Source: Peribacillus frigoritolerans (lineage in GTDB: Bacteria; Bacillota; Bacilli; Bacillales; DSM-1321). From it: a stretch of 64,000 nucleotides of DNA. Shown in pieces: positions 35,377 through 47,773 of this stretch (position 1 is the first letter of the stretch; every line of letters starts with the position of its first letter). The stretch is from NCBI GenBank assembly GCA_030562215.1, contig JAUPFL010000001.1, forward strand, positions 806,001 through 870,000, in the 5' to 3' direction. The notes beneath the pieces were generated by a model. That model saw only the letters and a program-made list of their open reading frames with translations, ran no database searches and was not told the DNA's origin. The position numbers were made by a program, and so were the translations under genes.

Positions 35377-36513
35377 TTAAAGATTTTTACTGATGACCAT
35401 CCTCTGTATTTCGCTGGTACCCTCATAAATTTCAGTTACCTTTGCATCCCTGAAATAGCGTTCGACCGGATATTCCGTTGTATATCCATAGCCTCCGAAC
35501 ACTTGGACTGCTTCTATGGCCACCTCGACGGCCGTCCTCGAAGCGAATAGCTTAGCCATTGCAGCCTCTTTACCGCAATTCAATCCCTGCGAGCGTAAAT
35601 ACGCCGCACGATAGACTAATAGCCTTGAAGCTTCTATGCTCGTTGCCATTTCGGCCAGTTTGAAACCAATTCCTTGCTGTTCTGCAATAGGTTTGCCGAA
35701 TTGTTCCCTGCCTTTTGCATATTGGACAGCATGTTTCATGGCACCCTCAGCAATTCCCAGCGCTTGAGCGGCAATCCCGATCCTTCCAGCATCCAAGTTG
35801 GCCATGGCGATTTTAAAGCCTTCACCTTCTTTGCCAAGGAGATTGGCTGTAGGGACTTTCATATCCTCGAACGTTACTTGCACGGTGCTCGAGCCATGAA
35901 GGCCCATTTTACGTTCATCTTTACCGATGATTAAGCCTGGCGTCCCTTTTTCTACGACAAAAGCAGAGATTCCCTTGCTTCCCTTTTGAGGATCGGTTGA
36001 AGCAAAAACAATAAACACATCCGCTTCCCCGCCATTGGTGATAAAAACCTTGGACCCATTTATTCGATATTCTCCGCCTTCCTTTACTGCCACTGCCTTC
36101 GATTTCAAACTCGCAGCATCGGAACCTGAGCTTTGCTCGGTCAAGCAAAAGGCTCCTAGATTTTTACCAGCGGCTAACTTAGGCACATACTTTCGCTTCT
36201 GCTCTTCCGTTCCAAAATAAACGATTGGATTTGTGCCAACAGAAGTATGAACGGATAGTATGACACCGAGAGTGGGACTGACTTTGGAAATCTCATTGAT
36301 GGCAATGATGTAAGACATGAAGTCCATACCCGCGCCACCGTATTCTTCTGAAATCGGAATTCCCATCAAACCAAGCTCACCCATTTTTTGCAGAACCGTT
36401 TTTGGAAACACGCCTGTTTCCATTGCCTCGATATGAGGAGTGATCTCATTCTCCGCAAAAGCGCTTACCATTTTCCGCATCATTTCATGTTCTTCGGTAA
36501 ACTTGAACTCCAT
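35377..36513 (-). CDS. Acyl-CoA dehydrogenase, copy 2
   Basis: An intact 378-residue acyl-CoA dehydrogenase. N-terminal helical domain, [38 protein letters not shown]-terminal [14 protein letters not shown] and catalytic Glu in [13 protein letters not shown]. The first 15 residues ([15 protein letters not shown]) match the neighbour's closely, pointing to an old tandem duplication. It lies 35 bases after hbd in the same operon. The short-chain or butyryl type is likely by resemblance. Confidence 0.93.
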   Translation of the reverse strand: MEFKFTEEHEMMRKMVSAFAENEITPHIEAMETGVFPKTVLQKMGELGLMGIPISEEYGGAGMDFMSYIIAINEISKVSPTLGVILSVHTSVGTNPIVYFGTEEQKRKYVPKLAAGKNLGAFCLTEQSSGSDAASLKSKAVAVKEGGEYRINGSKVFITNGGEADVFIVFASTDPQKGSKGISAFVVEKGTPGLIIGKDERKMGLHGSSTVQVTFEDMKVPTANLLGKEGEGFKIAMANLDAGRIGIAAQALGIAEGAMKHAVQYAKGREQFGKPIAEQQGIGFKLAEMATSIEASRLLVYRAAYLRSQGLNCGKEAAMAKLFASRTAVEVAIEAVQVFGGYGYTTEYPVERYFRDAKVTEIYEGTSEIQRMVISKNL

Positions 36514-36548
36514 CCTTCATCCCTCCCTTGATGCACATCTTTCTATGA

Positions 36549-37400
36549 TTAGTTATATTCATAAAAGCCGCGTCCTGATTTCTTGCCTAGCCACCCAGCT
36601 TTTACATATTTCCTTAACAGCGGACACGGTCGGTATTTATCGTCTCCCAGTCCTTGGTGAAGGGTTTCCATTATATACAAGCATGTATCCAGCCCGATGA
36701 AGTCAGCTAGCGTAAGCGGGCCCATCGGATGGTTCATTCCCAGTTTCATTACGTCATCGATCGCCTCTTTAGTAGCGACGCCCTCATAAAGTGTATAAAT
36801 GGCCTCATTGATCATCGGCATTAAAATCCGATTCGCTACAAAACCTGGAAAATCATTGACTTCCACCGGCACCTTATTCAAGGATTCAGCCATCTTTTCA
36901 ACTTCTTTATAAACTTCATCCGATGTTGCAAGGCCGCGGATGATCTCAACCAGCTTCATGACTGGAACTGGGTTCATAAAGTGCATGCCAATTACCTTTT
37001 CCGGCCTTTTCGTGGCAGCGGCTATCTCGGTAATCGGAAGCGAAGAAGTATTGGATGCAAGAATGACGTGCCGGGGCGTAATTTCATCCAACTCGGCGAA
37101 TATTCTTGTTTTTATTTCCATGTTTTCCACTGCCGCTTCAATCACTAAATCTGCCGCAGCTGCATTTTTCAAATTCGTTGAAGAAGTTAACCGGGAAAGG
37201 ATTGCATCTTTCTCTTCGGATTCCAGTTTCCCTTTTTCTACCTGCCGGGATAGGTTTTTCGCAATAGTCCCTAACCCCTTTTCTACATACTCATCTTTTA
37301 AATCGTGTAAAAGAACTTCATAACCGCTCATTGCACAGACCTGGGCAATGCCAGATCCCATCTGTCCCGCACCAATGACCATCACTTTTTGAATGCCCAT
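36549..37400 (-). CDS. mmgB: 3-hydroxybutyryl-CoA dehydrogenase
   Basis: A 283-residue NAD(P)-dependent enzyme oxidising (S)-3-hydroxyacyl-CoA. Dinucleotide fold [16 protein letters not shown] at the N-terminus, Glu-His catalytic pair with His in [15 protein letters not shown], and C-terminal helical domain with [15 protein letters not shown] and [17 protein letters not shown]. It is the homologue of B. subtilis MmgB and lies between thl and acd. Intact. Confidence 0.95.
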   Translation of the reverse strand: MGIQKVMVIGAGQMGSGIAQVCAMSGYEVLLHDLKDEYVEKGLGTIAKNLSRQVEKGKLESEEKDAILSRLTSSTNLKNAAAADLVIEAAVENMEIKTRIFAELDEITPRHVILASNTSSLPITEIAAATKRPEKVIGMHFMNPVPVMKLVEIIRGLATSDEVYKEVEKMAESLNKVPVEVNDFPGFVANRILMPMINEAIYTLYEGVATKEAIDDVMKLGMNHPMGPLTLADFIGLDTCLYIMETLHQGLGDDKYRPCPLLRKYVKAGWLGKKSGRGFYEYN

Positions 37401-37431
37401 GAATATCCCTCCTCATTTATCTATGAAACTA

Positions 37432-38624
<1,193 letters not shown>

Positions 38625-38649
38625 TATTTCCCCCTATAAGTAACATTGA

Positions 38650-38665
38650 TTGAACGCTCGCTCAA
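38650..38665 (-). promoter_or_regulatory. Inverted repeat in the thl leader, possible TetR operator
   Basis: TTGAACGCTCGCTCAA on the plus strand: six of eight base pairs of the dyad match (TTGA..CG..CG..TCAA). It lies between the thl promoter and the thl ATG, about 30-45 bases after the predicted start of transcription, a place where a repressor would block elongation. The operon's TetR protein is the obvious candidate. Inferred. Confidence 0.45.
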
Positions 38666-38687
38666 TTTGGAGTTAAAAAAATAGTGT

Positions 38688-38701
38688 TGTAAGCGCTTAA
38701 T
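38688..38701. promoter_or_regulatory. cre site (CcpA) at the thl promoter
   Basis: TGTAAGCGCTTAAT matches the cre consensus TGWAARCGYTWNCW at 13 of 14 positions. It directly abuts the -10 box of the thl promoter, so CcpA binding would repress the operon when glucose is plentiful. The mmg operon of B. subtilis is also catabolite-repressed. Confidence 0.72.
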
Positions 38702-38729
38702 ATTATATTATATTACACATTTTTCTCAA
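38702..38729 (-). promoter_or_regulatory. Sigma-A promoter of the acyl-CoA operon
   Basis: TTGAGA (38724-38729), a 16-base spacer and TATAAT (38702-38707) on the minus strand. It reads into thl-hbd-acd-acd-tetR-icmF, which ends at the terminator at 30135-30166. In B. subtilis mmg uses sigma-E; here the match is to sigma-A. Confidence 0.6.
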
Positions 38730-38764
38730 AAATGAAAATATTTAGTTTGTAAATATTGAAAATA

Positions 38765-38809
38765 TTGCCTGCTTCCATTTGATCCATCTCATTTAGAAGA
38801 AGCAGGCAA
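38765..38809 (-). terminator. Terminator of the iron-sulfur oxidoreductase gene
   Basis: Perfect 11-bp arms TTGCCTGCTTC (38765-38775) and GAAGCAGGCAA (38799-38809) with a 23-base loop, followed on the minus strand by TATTTTC. It separates the oxidoreductase from the thl promoter. Confidence 0.7.
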
Positions 38810-38821
38810 TTCCATTTAAAA

Positions 38822-40950
38822 TTAAGAGGCAATCGATTTATTTTCACCAATGACCGCTTTTTCGAGTAGTTCAGCTACATCATACGTTTTAACATTTTCC
38901 TCAACTTCTTTTGCTTTCGTCCCATCAGATAGCATGGTCAGGCAATAAGGACATCCTGAACTGATCACTGTTGGACTGACGGCCAGCGCTTGTTCGGTAC
39001 GGGCCACATTAATGCGGTTTCCTGTTTCTTCTTCCATCCACATCAAACCGCCTCCGGCTCCACAGCACATACCCTTCTCACGGTTACGCTCCATCTCAAT
39101 AAGTTTCACACCTTCAATGGATTGCAGGATTTCACGCGGCGGGCTGTAAACTTCATTGTACCTTCCCAAGTAACAGGAATCGTGGAATGTAATCGTCTCA
39201 TTCACCGGATACTGAGGCACCAACCTGCCTTCACTGACAAGCTTCGCCAACAATTCAGTATGGTGATACACTTCCGCTTCCAAGCCGAAATCCGGATACT
39301 CATTCTTAAAGATATTGTATGCATGCGGATCGATCGTCACGATTTTCTTTATTTCATTCTTTTGGAATTCTTCTATATTTTTCATTGCAAGTTCCTGAAA
39401 AACAAACTCATTACCCAATCGACGGGGAGTATCCCCTGAGTTTTTCTCCTTATTTCCGAGAATTGCAAATGTGACGCCCGCTTCATTCAATAATTTAGCA
39501 AAGGAAAGGGCAATCTTCTGGCTACGGTTATCGTACGACCCCATTGAACCTACCCAGAATAAATACTCGAATTCTTCGTCTGCCTTTTTTAATTCCTTCA
39601 CGGTTGGGACGCTGACATCTTCCCGAAGGCTTCGCCAATCTTCTCTCTCTTTACGGTTCAATCCCCAAGGGTTCCCTTGACGCTCAATATTCGTCATGGC
39701 ACGCTGCGCATCGGGTTCAAGTCTGCCCTCTGTCAGCACTAGATAACGGCGCATATCGATGATTTTGTCGACATGTTCATTCATTACCGGGCATTGATCT
39801 TCACAGTTCCGGCATGTGGTGCAAGCCCAAAGTTCTTCTTCCGTAATGACTTCGCCAATCAGGCTCGGACTGTAAGCTTCTGTTGCTGCAGCTGACTCCT
39901 GCGCCCCCTGCGCGGCACCAGCCAAAGCAATCTTATTTCCCTTCGTATTTCCAAAAACAAAAGATGGCACCCATGGCTGCTTCGTTGTAACGGCAGCCCC
40001 TGTATTTGTTAAATGGTCACGCATCTTGATTATGATATCCATCGGGGACAGCATTTTACCGGTACCTGTAGCCGGGCACATATTCGTACAGCGACCGCAC
40101 TCCACACAGGCATAGAGGTCCACCATTTGATATTGCGTCAAGTCCTCGATATATTTGGCACCGTAATATTGATTGCCTTCTTTGTCGAGAATCTCTTCTT
40201 CCAAATCAACCGGTTTCAATTTCCCCGGATTGTCCAGGCGATTAAGGAATACATTTATCGGACCGGCAATCAAGTGAGCATGCTTAGATTGCGGGATATA
40301 AACAAGGAAAGATAATATGATCAGTAAATGCAGCCACCAAGCTACATAAAAACGACGGTTGCCGCTGTTGTTCCCATCCAGCCGAATAGAAATGCGATGC
40401 TCGATGCGACTGGCTCTGACCAGGTTGCATCGTGTCCATGCCAGATCATTCCCATTCCATTCCCCAGTAATACGGTGATCATGATACCTGTAATGAAGAT
40501 GACAACCAAACCTGCTTTGAAATCCCTTTTCAAGCGAACGAGCTTTTCGACATAACGGCGGTATGCCGCCCATAGGATTGCAACAAGAACGGTAAGCGTC
40601 ACAATTTCCTGGAAGAAAGTAAAGGCCGGATAAACAGGGCCAAACGGTAAATGCCACCCTGGCCTTAAGCCTTTAACGAAAAAGTCGAGTGCGCCAAATT
40701 GCACTAAGATGAAACCATAAAATAACAAGGCATGAATGATCCCGCTCTTTTTATCTTTAAAGAGCTTCTTCTGTCCAAATACATAAACCCCTATTTTGAC
40801 AAGACGATCTTTCACACGGTTATCGAATTCCACTTTTTTGCCAAGTTTTATATAAGCAATACGAGTCTTTATCAAATAGACAAACAAACCGGCGGCGTAA
40901 GCGGTTACAATCAGGAATGCAACTAAGTTGATCCACAGTAAACCATTCAT
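38822..40950 (-). CDS. Membrane-bound iron-sulfur oxidoreductase, YwjF type (frameshifted)
   Basis: About 709 residues after repair. N-terminal membrane part has several helices (nitrate-reductase-gamma-like, residues 1-230). Then come two [4Fe-4S] motifs, CVECGRCTNMCP and CTTCRNCEDQCP, and two CCG-type cysteine domains (DSCYLGRYN, MCCGAGGG, SGCPYC). Near 40348 five T replace six; repair gives VVFYVAWWLH. The start at 40950 follows AGGGGG. It probably passes electrons from acyl-CoA dehydrogenases (via ETF) to quinone, which fits its place next to the acyl-CoA operon and its operator; this role is an inference. Confidence 0.88.
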
Positions 40951-41036
40951 GCAGTCTTTCCCCCTCTTTAGTAAATTGCAAAATGCCAGGTACCATTTTG
41001 GGAAATTTGGCATTTTTCTGAAATTTGATTAATTCC

Positions 41037-41064
41037 ATTATATAATGAATGAGCATTCAGTCAA
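41037..41064 (-). promoter_or_regulatory. Promoter with embedded FadR-like operator
   Basis: On the minus strand TTGACT (41059-41064), 16 bases, TATAAT (41037-41042). The spacer holds a perfect dyad TGAATG-CT-CATTCA (41046-41059). It uses the same half-site as the FadR operator of bacilli (TGAATGA...TCATTCA) with a shorter centre. A repressor bound here would cover both promoter boxes of the oxidoreductase gene. Confidence 0.68.
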
Positions 41065-41235
41065 CTTTTTTCTTTTAAAAACTGTTTAAATTTTCTTCCC
41101 CTTAATTATATAATTCGACAATTCCATGCATTACCCTTCTGCATTCTTAAAAAATGAGGACCCTTTCCCCGCTTTTTAATGATTACTGACAGGGAATTAG
41201 AGCCAAACTAAATATAATCATTTAGGGGGATTTTT

Positions 41236-42436
41236 TTGAAGATAATCACTACGATTGCCTCTATATTTTTATTGATCTTCTCTTGGTGCTGGGTTGATCT
41301 TAAGGTAGGGCATAAGCGTTATTTGAAGCAGGCAACCAACATTAAATATCCGCCTCGGAACAGCGAAATGACTGTATTCACATCAGGGAAAATCCTGTTT
41401 GCAGATTTTATGAAGGAAGTCAGGCAAGCTCAGGATTCCATCCATATCCTTTTTTATATTGTAAAAAATGATAAATTCAGCAAGGACTTTTTGAAATTAC
41501 TGCAGTCAAAAGCGGAAGAGGGTGTGGAAGTGCGGCTTTTAGTCGATTGGATAGGAAGTAAAAAAATGCCCCGTGAAACCATTCAGGAGCTGACTAAAAG
41601 CGGCGTTCATTTTTCTTTTAGCTTTAAACCGAAACTCCCCTTCCTTTTCTATACCATACAAAAAGAAATCACCGTAAGATCACGGTGATAGACGGAAAAA
41701 TCGGCTATCTTGGCGGCTTTAATATCGGTAAGGAGTATATAAACCAAGGGGAGAAGCTGAACCCATGGAGAGATTACCATTTAAAAATGACCGGGGAAGG
41801 TGTAAAGGACCTTCAGGAAGTCTTCCTCACGGATTGGTTCCATGATACAAACGAGGATTACAGAGGAACACCTGCCTATTTCCCGACATTGACTCCCGGG
41901 ACGCAGGCACATCAGTTTGTCGTCACGAATGGCAGTGATCTTGAACAGGCACTGACACGCATGATTCGGCAAGCCACTAAAAAATCATTATCGGGACTCC
42001 ATACTTCATTCCCAGTGAAACTTTATTTCAAGAATTAAGGGAAGCCCTTGCACGCAATGTTTCCGTTACGGTCATCGTACCTGAAGTTTCAGACCATCCC
42101 CTTGTCAAGGAAGCTTCTTTTCCCTACTTCCGGGTACTTATAAAAGACGGGGCTGAAATCATGCAATTTCAAAGAGGGTTCTACCATTCTAAGGTGATAC
42201 TGATCGATGATATAATGTGTGATATCGGTACGGCTAATTTTGATAAACGCAGTTGTTTTTTAAATAGTGAAATGAACTGCATCGTTTATGACCGGACATT
42301 TATAAAAGATGTAGAAAAGGAATTGGCAGTTGACCTGGCCGAATCCAAGCCGCTAAATGGGGACGCTCTTTCCAATATGGATGTAGTCCGTTCAGCAAAG
42401 GAATCGCTGGCTTCCATCCTTTCTCCTTTTCTTTGA
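41236..42436 (+). CDS. Cardiolipin synthase-like phospholipase D protein, YwjE type (two frame breaks)
   Basis: About 400 residues, as B. subtilis ClsB/YwjE. N-terminal hydrophobic segment, then two PLD domains: HKD1 [19 protein letters not shown] and HKD2 [25 protein letters not shown]. Breaks near 41665 (five A for six, restoring KRNHRK) and near 41985 (six A for seven, restoring [16 protein letters not shown]). The start is a TTG after TAGGGGG. Membrane phosphatidyl transfer between phosphatidylglycerols is the family role. Followed by uvsE in the same direction. Confidence 0.88.
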
Positions 42437-42464
42437 CATCCGTTTGCTCAAGGAGAAAAATAAA

Positions 42465-43415
42465 ATGAAAATAAGATTTGGATTCGTATCCAATGCCACT
42501 TGTTTATGGGAAGCTTCTCCGGCTAAGACAATTACTTTCAAGCGATATAACACACTTGGCGCAGTGAAAGGAATGGAAAAACTCCTGGATGTGACAAGGC
42601 AGAACATTGAAAATACCTTAAGGGTCCTTCAATATAACACGGCACACCAAATAGAAATATACCGGATGTCCAGTTCCATTGTTCCTTTAGCCACACATCC
42701 CGAAATAGAATGGGATTTCGTTACTCCTTTTAAAAAGAGTGGAAACAGCTTGGCGATTGGGCCACTGCACACAAGATGAGGATCAGCTTTCATCCCAATC
42801 AGTTTACGCTGTTCACCAGCCCTAAGCCGGAGATTACACAAAATGCCGTGAGAGATATGGAGTTCCATTATAAAATGCTTGATGTAATGGGCATTGCGGA
42901 CACCTCTTTCATCAATATCCATGTCGGTGGAGCCTATGGTGATAAAGAGTCCGCACTTGTAAGGGTTCATGATAACCTTAAATCGCTGCCTATGCACGTC
43001 AAGGAAAGAATGACTTTGGAGAATGATGATAAAACCTATACGGCATCTGAAACCCTGGGTGTATGTAAGAGGAAGGCATCCCGCTTGTATTCGATTATCA
43101 CCATCATCTCGCAAACCTTTCAGATGAGCCGCTTAACGAGCTGCTCACCGAGGTGTTCACCACTTGGAATCAAGCAGGGGCGGTACCAAAGATTCATATT
43201 TCATCCCCAAAATCGGCAGGTGAATTCCGCTCGCATGCAGATTATATCGATTTGGACTTCATCATGCCCCTTTTTAAAGTGCTTAAGGATCTTGGACAGG
43301 ACGCGGACTTCATGATCGAGGCCAAGATGAAGGATCGGGCAATGTTGCAGCTGATTGAAGATATGGCTAAGATTCGTGGTGTAAAAGGGTGAGCGGCGGA
43401 GCCGTCGAGTGCTAA
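42465..43415 (+). CDS. uvsE: UV damage endonuclease UvsE (three frame breaks)
   Basis: UVDE nicks DNA 5' of UV photoproducts, a photolyase-independent repair route. About 317 residues after repair; B. subtilis has 320. Motifs: [77 protein letters not shown] and FMIEAK. Three A-run deletions near 42735, 43067 and 43387; the last moves the stop to 43415 (RVSGGAVEC). The ATG at 42465 follows AAGGAG. Gene order after the cls-like gene matches ywjE-ywjD. Confidence 0.9.
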
Positions 43416-43421
43416 TTGACC

Positions 43422-43459
43422 AAAAAAGCGGCTGTTTCGCTAGAAACAGCCGCTTTTTT
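43422..43459. terminator. Bidirectional terminator between uvsE and argS
   Basis: Perfect palindrome: A6 GCGGCTGTTTC, loop GCTA, GAAACAGCCGC T6. It serves both convergent genes, uvsE on the plus strand and argS on the minus strand. Confidence 0.92.
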
Positions 43460-43462
43460 CCA

Positions 43463-45132
43463 TTACATTTTTTCCGGTGCCGAAACCCCGATGATGGCTA
43501 ATGCATTCTTTAATGTAATTTGGACGGATTTGACCAGTCCTAGACGTGCCTTACTTCTTTCCATTTCTTCAACATCCAGAACCTTATCTGCATTGTAGAA
43601 ACTGTGGAATGTAGAAGCCAGGTCGAATATATAATTAGTCATACGGTGTGGCATCCGTTTTTCGGCTGCTTCCGCTATTGCCTGCGGGAATTCTCCTAAT
43701 TTCTTCAAAAGCTCCACTTCTTTTTCAGTAGTTAGGGCTGAGAAATCAGTGACTCCTTCATAGCTGATCCCTTGTTCAACACCTTGGCGTAAAATGCTGG
43801 AAATACGGGCGTGGGCATACTGTGCATAATAAACCGGGTTTTCATTGGACTGTGATACCGCAAGATCCAAATCGAAATCCATATGGGTATCCGCACTCCT
43901 CATCGCAAAGAAATAACGTGTTGCATCCAGACCCACTTCATCAATAAGGTCACGCATCGTAACTGCTTTACCGGTGCGCTTACTCATCTTCATTTTCTCG
44001 CCATCCTTGTACAGGTGAACAAGCTGGATGATCTCCACTTCAAGCTGCTCGCGGTTGTACCCTAATGCTTCGATCGCTGCTTTCATGCGCGGTATATAGC
44101 CGTGGTGGTCTGCACCCCAGATATTGATCAGCGTTTCAAAGCCTCGCTCCAATTTATTACGGTGATAGGCAATATCCGGTGTCAAATATGTGTAAGACCC
44201 ATCCTGCTTAATAAGCACCCGGTCTTTATCATCGCCTAATTCCGTAGAGCGGAACCATGTAGCCCCATCTTCCTCGTAAACATGGCCCCTGTCCCTCAAC
44301 ACTTTGAGTGCCTCATCAATTTTACCATCTTGATATAGAGATGTTTCGGAGTACCATACATCGAATCCGACACGGAAATTACCCAAGTCCGTTTTCAGTT
44401 TTTCCATTTCATATTTCAAGCCGTACTCACGGAAAAATTCAAAACGTTCCTTTTCATCTGCATTTACATATTCATCCCCATATTCACTGGCAAGCGTCTT
44501 ACCGATGCCAATGATATCTTCGCCATGGTAACCGCCCTCCGGCATATCTTTTCGAGGCCAAGTGCCTGGAAATAGCGAGCTTCTATGGAAATGGCCAAAT
44601 TATTGATTTGGTTTCCTGCATCATTGATATAGTATTCACGTGAAACATCATATCCTGCTTTAGCGAGGATATTACATAACGTATCACCTACTGCTGCACC
44701 ACGGGCATGACCAAGATGGAGATCACCTGTCGGGTTCGCGGAAACGAACTCCACTTGGATTTTTTCGCCTTTACCAAAGTCACTTTCCCCATATGCTTCA
44801 TCCACTTTCAAAATGACAGGTACCAATTCTGTCAAATAGGAATTATTCATGTAGAAGTTGATGAAACCAGGTCCTGCTATTTCAATTTTTTCGATGGATG
44901 CTTTTGAGTTATCGAAGTTTTCAATGATTGCCTCTGCTATCATCTTTGGCGCTTTCTTTGCAATCTTGGTTAATTGCATGGCCATATTCGTGGAATAATC
45001 CCCGTGTGACTTATCTCTTGGAAGTTCCAATACAACATTTGGAATCTGCCCTTCCGTTGCTAAACCAGCTTTAATGACTGCCGCTTTAATCTCTTCTTTC
45101 AGTTTTTCCTGTACCTCTTTTACTATATTCAT
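43463..45132 (-). CDS. argS: Arginyl-tRNA synthetase (frameshifted)
   Basis: Class I synthetase charging tRNA-Arg, about 556 residues. N-terminal additional domain, HIGH motif as HLGHARG in [23 protein letters not shown] in [15 protein letters not shown], and C-terminal DALR anticodon domain ([15 protein letters not shown]). Near 44550 four A replace five; repair joins ALGLEK to [12 protein letters not shown]. ArgS is expected to be essential, so this is very likely a sequence error. Followed in the operon order ywiB-argS, three bases apart. Confidence 0.94.
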
Positions 45133-45135
45133 GCG

Positions 45136-45576
45136 TTATGCTTCCTCCTTGTAGGAAATCGTCATCTCATATTGACCGGGTTCGCTTCCCTGCATATGTA
45201 ACGTATATTTAAGGACTAGTTTCCCTTGTTTGGCCTGCTCATCCCATTGATGATGTATCTTCTTCGCGGTCGTCCGTAATCCTAACCTGCCATATATACT
45301 TTCATAATGTCCATTTGTCGCTTCCTGCAGGCGGAAAAGCTGCCTCATTTTAATGGCACCATTCCTAAGCAGGATCGTTTCATCCGGTTTGTGCTTGATG
45401 GTCGTTTGTGTTTGACCGACTTCATTTTCCTCTTTATATTGCAAATATAAATCTGCACCTTTATACATTTTTGTACCAAATGTGACCAGCTCATACGTTT
45501 CCGTTTCTGAGCCGTGCTTGATTTTTGTCTGTAAAGTCACTTTAATAGCATGCTTATCTATATCATGAAGAGTCAA
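45136..45576 (-). CDS. ywiB: DUF1934 family protein YwiB
   Basis: A 146-residue conserved protein with a lipocalin/calycin-like beta-barrel pattern (inferred from alternating strands such as KVTLQTKIKHGSETETYELV and GKLVLKYTLHMQGSEPGQYE). Function unknown; the gene precedes argS and its stop is three bases from the argS ATG, as in B. subtilis. Intact. The 271 bases between it and speB contain the speB terminator and its own promoter region, with nothing else visible. Confidence 0.85.
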   Translation of the reverse strand: MTLHDIDKHAIKVTLQTKIKHGSETETYELVTFGTKMYKGADLYLQYKEENEVGQTQTTIKHKPDETILLRNGAIKMRQLFRLQEATNGHYESIYGRLGLRTTAKKIHHQWDEQAKQGKLVLKYTLHMQGSEPGQYEMTISYKEEA

Positions 45577-45798
45577 AGCTACACTTCCTTCATCATGTCG
45601 TTCTTAACTTTATAAGTATAAATATTCTTCAAGGAAGTTTCAACTTGGAGCGGAAAATAAAGTGTAAATCCAAAAATGTGAGGATAAACTGTCGAAATCC
45701 TGTTGTTGCAATTCATTTGATTTTAACGCAATAATGACTCATTGGGGCGGAATGTTCAAAAAGAATCCTTAGATGTAAAATCCTTTTCCTGAATGGAT

Positions 45799-45834
45799 AA
45801 AAAAGACCATTCCCGCTAAAAAACAGGAACAGTC
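45799..45834 (-). terminator. Terminator of speE-speB
   Basis: GACTGTTCC and GGAATGGTC pair over nine positions with two G-T wobbles, followed by TTTTTT on the minus strand. It lies just after the speB stop. Confidence 0.7.
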
Positions 45835-45847
45835 AAGTCTTCCATCA

Positions 45848-46726
45848 TTAACCTTTTTGAACCCAGCCTAGAATCATTTCACGAATCAGCTTGCTCGCCG
45901 TGTTCGCAGTTTGCTCGGATGGATCATAAATCGGTGCCACTTCTACTAAATCGCAGCCGACCACATTAATTTCAGACCGTGCTATCTCATGAATCGAAGC
46001 TAAAAGCTCTTTGGAAGTGATGCCTCCACAATCTACGGTGCCTGTTCCCGGCGCGTGCGCAGGATCAAGAACATCGATGTCGATCGTCACATATACAGGA
46101 CGGCCAGCTAACTGCGGCAATACTTCTTTGAGAGGTTCAAGAACTTCAAATTTAGAGATGTGCATGCCATTTTCTTTTGCCCATTGGAATTCTTCCTTCA
46201 AACCGGAACGAATGCCGAAAGAGTATACATTTTTCGGGCCGATAAGTTCTGCCGATTTACGGATGATGGACGCATGGGAAAGCGGCTCTCCCTCATAATC
46301 CTCACGTAAATCTGTATGGGCATCCATATGGATGATGGCCATATCGGGATACTTTTTGAACATGGCTTTGATGACAGGCCATGTGACAAGGTGTTCCCCT
46401 CCCATACCTATTGGAAACTTACCTGCATCCAACAAGCTGTCGACGAATTTTTCAATCATATCGATACTGCGCTGCGGATTGCCGAATGGTAATGGAATAT
46501 CTCCGGCATCAAAGAATTTAACTTCCTCTAATTCACGATCTAAATACGGGCTGTACTCTTCCAAACCAATCGAAACTTCACGGATCCGGGTAGGGCCGAA
46601 GCGAGAACCCGGACGGAAACTTACCGTCCAGTCCATCGGCATGCCGTATAGCACAGCTTCTGATTCCTCAAAAACAGGGTGGCTTTTAATGAATACATTG
46701 CCTGAATAGGCTTCATCGAATTTCAT
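45848..46726 (-). CDS. speB: Agmatinase
   Basis: A 292-residue ureohydrolase that splits agmatine to putrescine and urea. Mn-binding motifs GGEHLVTWP, IIHMDAHTDLRED and VTIDIDVLDPAHAPGTGT are intact. Fourteen bases after speE in the same operon, so putrescine and spermidine formation are linked. Confidence 0.96.
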   Translation of the reverse strand: MKFDEAYSGNVFIKSHPVFEESEAVLYGMPMDWTVSFRPGSRFGPTRIREVSIGLEEYSPYLDRELEEVKFFDAGDIPLPFGNPQRSIDMIEKFVDSLLDAGKFPIGMGGEHLVTWPVIKAMFKKYPDMAIIHMDAHTDLREDYEGEPLSHASIIRKSAELIGPKNVYSFGIRSGLKEEFQWAKENGMHISKFEVLEPLKEVLPQLAGRPVYVTIDIDVLDPAHAPGTGTVDCGGITSKELLASIHEIARSEINVVGCDLVEVAPIYDPSEQTANTASKLIREMILGWVQKG

Positions 46727-46740
46727 TGTCCATGCCTCCC

Positions 46741-47567
46741 TTATTTCACTAAATCTTGAACGAATTTAGGCAGAACGAAAGCTGCTTTATGAAGTTCTTT
46801 TGTATAATATTTCGTTTCTATTTCATGGAAACGGTCTTCAGTCACTTCTAATGGATTATATTTCTTCGATCCGATCGTGAACGCCCAAAGGCCGCTTGGA
46901 TACGTCGGGATATTCGCTAAATACAGGCTCGTGATTGGGAATATTTCTTTCACATCACGTTGTACATCGCGAATTAAGTCCGCTTTAAACCAAGGATTGT
47001 CGGATTGCGCCACAAAAATCCCGTCTTCTTTCAAAGCTTTGGAAATCCCTGCATAAAAACCTTTTGTGAATAAATTGACTGCAGGTCCTACAGGTTCAGT
47101 TGAGTCAACCATGATCACGTCATATTCATTTTCACTTTTGGCGATGTGCATGAAGCCATCCCCAACTTGTACGTCTACACGCGGATCTTCAAGCATGCCT
47201 GCAATTTCCGGCAGGTATTTCTTTGAGTATTCGATAACTTTCCCATCGATATCCACCAATGTAGCTTTTTTACGCTTGGGTGTTTAAGGATTTCACGGAT
47301 AACTCCTCCGTCCCCTCCTCCTACAACCAAAACGTTTTCTGGATTAGGATGGGTAAATAAAGGAACATGGGCTACCATTTCATGGTAAACGAATTCATCG
47401 CGCTGTGAAGTCATTACCATGTCATCCAGCAATAGCATATTGCCCCACTCTTCCGTTTCAATCATATCAAGCTTTTGAAACTCAGTTTGCTCCGTATGTA
47501 AAGTACGATTCACTTTCATCGTAATACCAAAGTTCTCTGTTTGTTTTTCAGTAAACCAAATGCTCAT
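46741..47567 (-). CDS. speE: Spermidine synthase (frameshifted)
   Basis: About 275 residues; transfers an aminopropyl group from decarboxylated SAM to putrescine. N-terminal strand domain [17 protein letters not shown], dcSAM motif [16 protein letters not shown], and catalytic Asp region [12 protein letters not shown]. Near 47270 six A replace seven; repair joins HPSVKKA to [12 protein letters not shown]. First gene of the speE-speB operon, divergent from the PBP gene. Confidence 0.93.
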
Positions 47568-47773
47568 TTATTAACGCTCCTTTTCCATTTCATATTGTCA
47601 GTCACCTTATAGGTTCCCCAAAATCGGTATAGTCATTAGCTAGAAAAATTATAGACGAATCTAGCAGAATTGCAAGATAAATTTCTTAAATGCAGTTCTC
47701 ATGTTTAAAATTTTCTTTTTTTCCATAATAGTAATAGATAATAGATTCTTACCTGATAAGAGAGGTGAAAGCA

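Noticed and set aside
34212..36513. Two adjacent acyl-CoA dehydrogenases as an assembly duplication
   Set aside because: The two proteins differ widely outside the family motifs, so this is an old paralogous pair.
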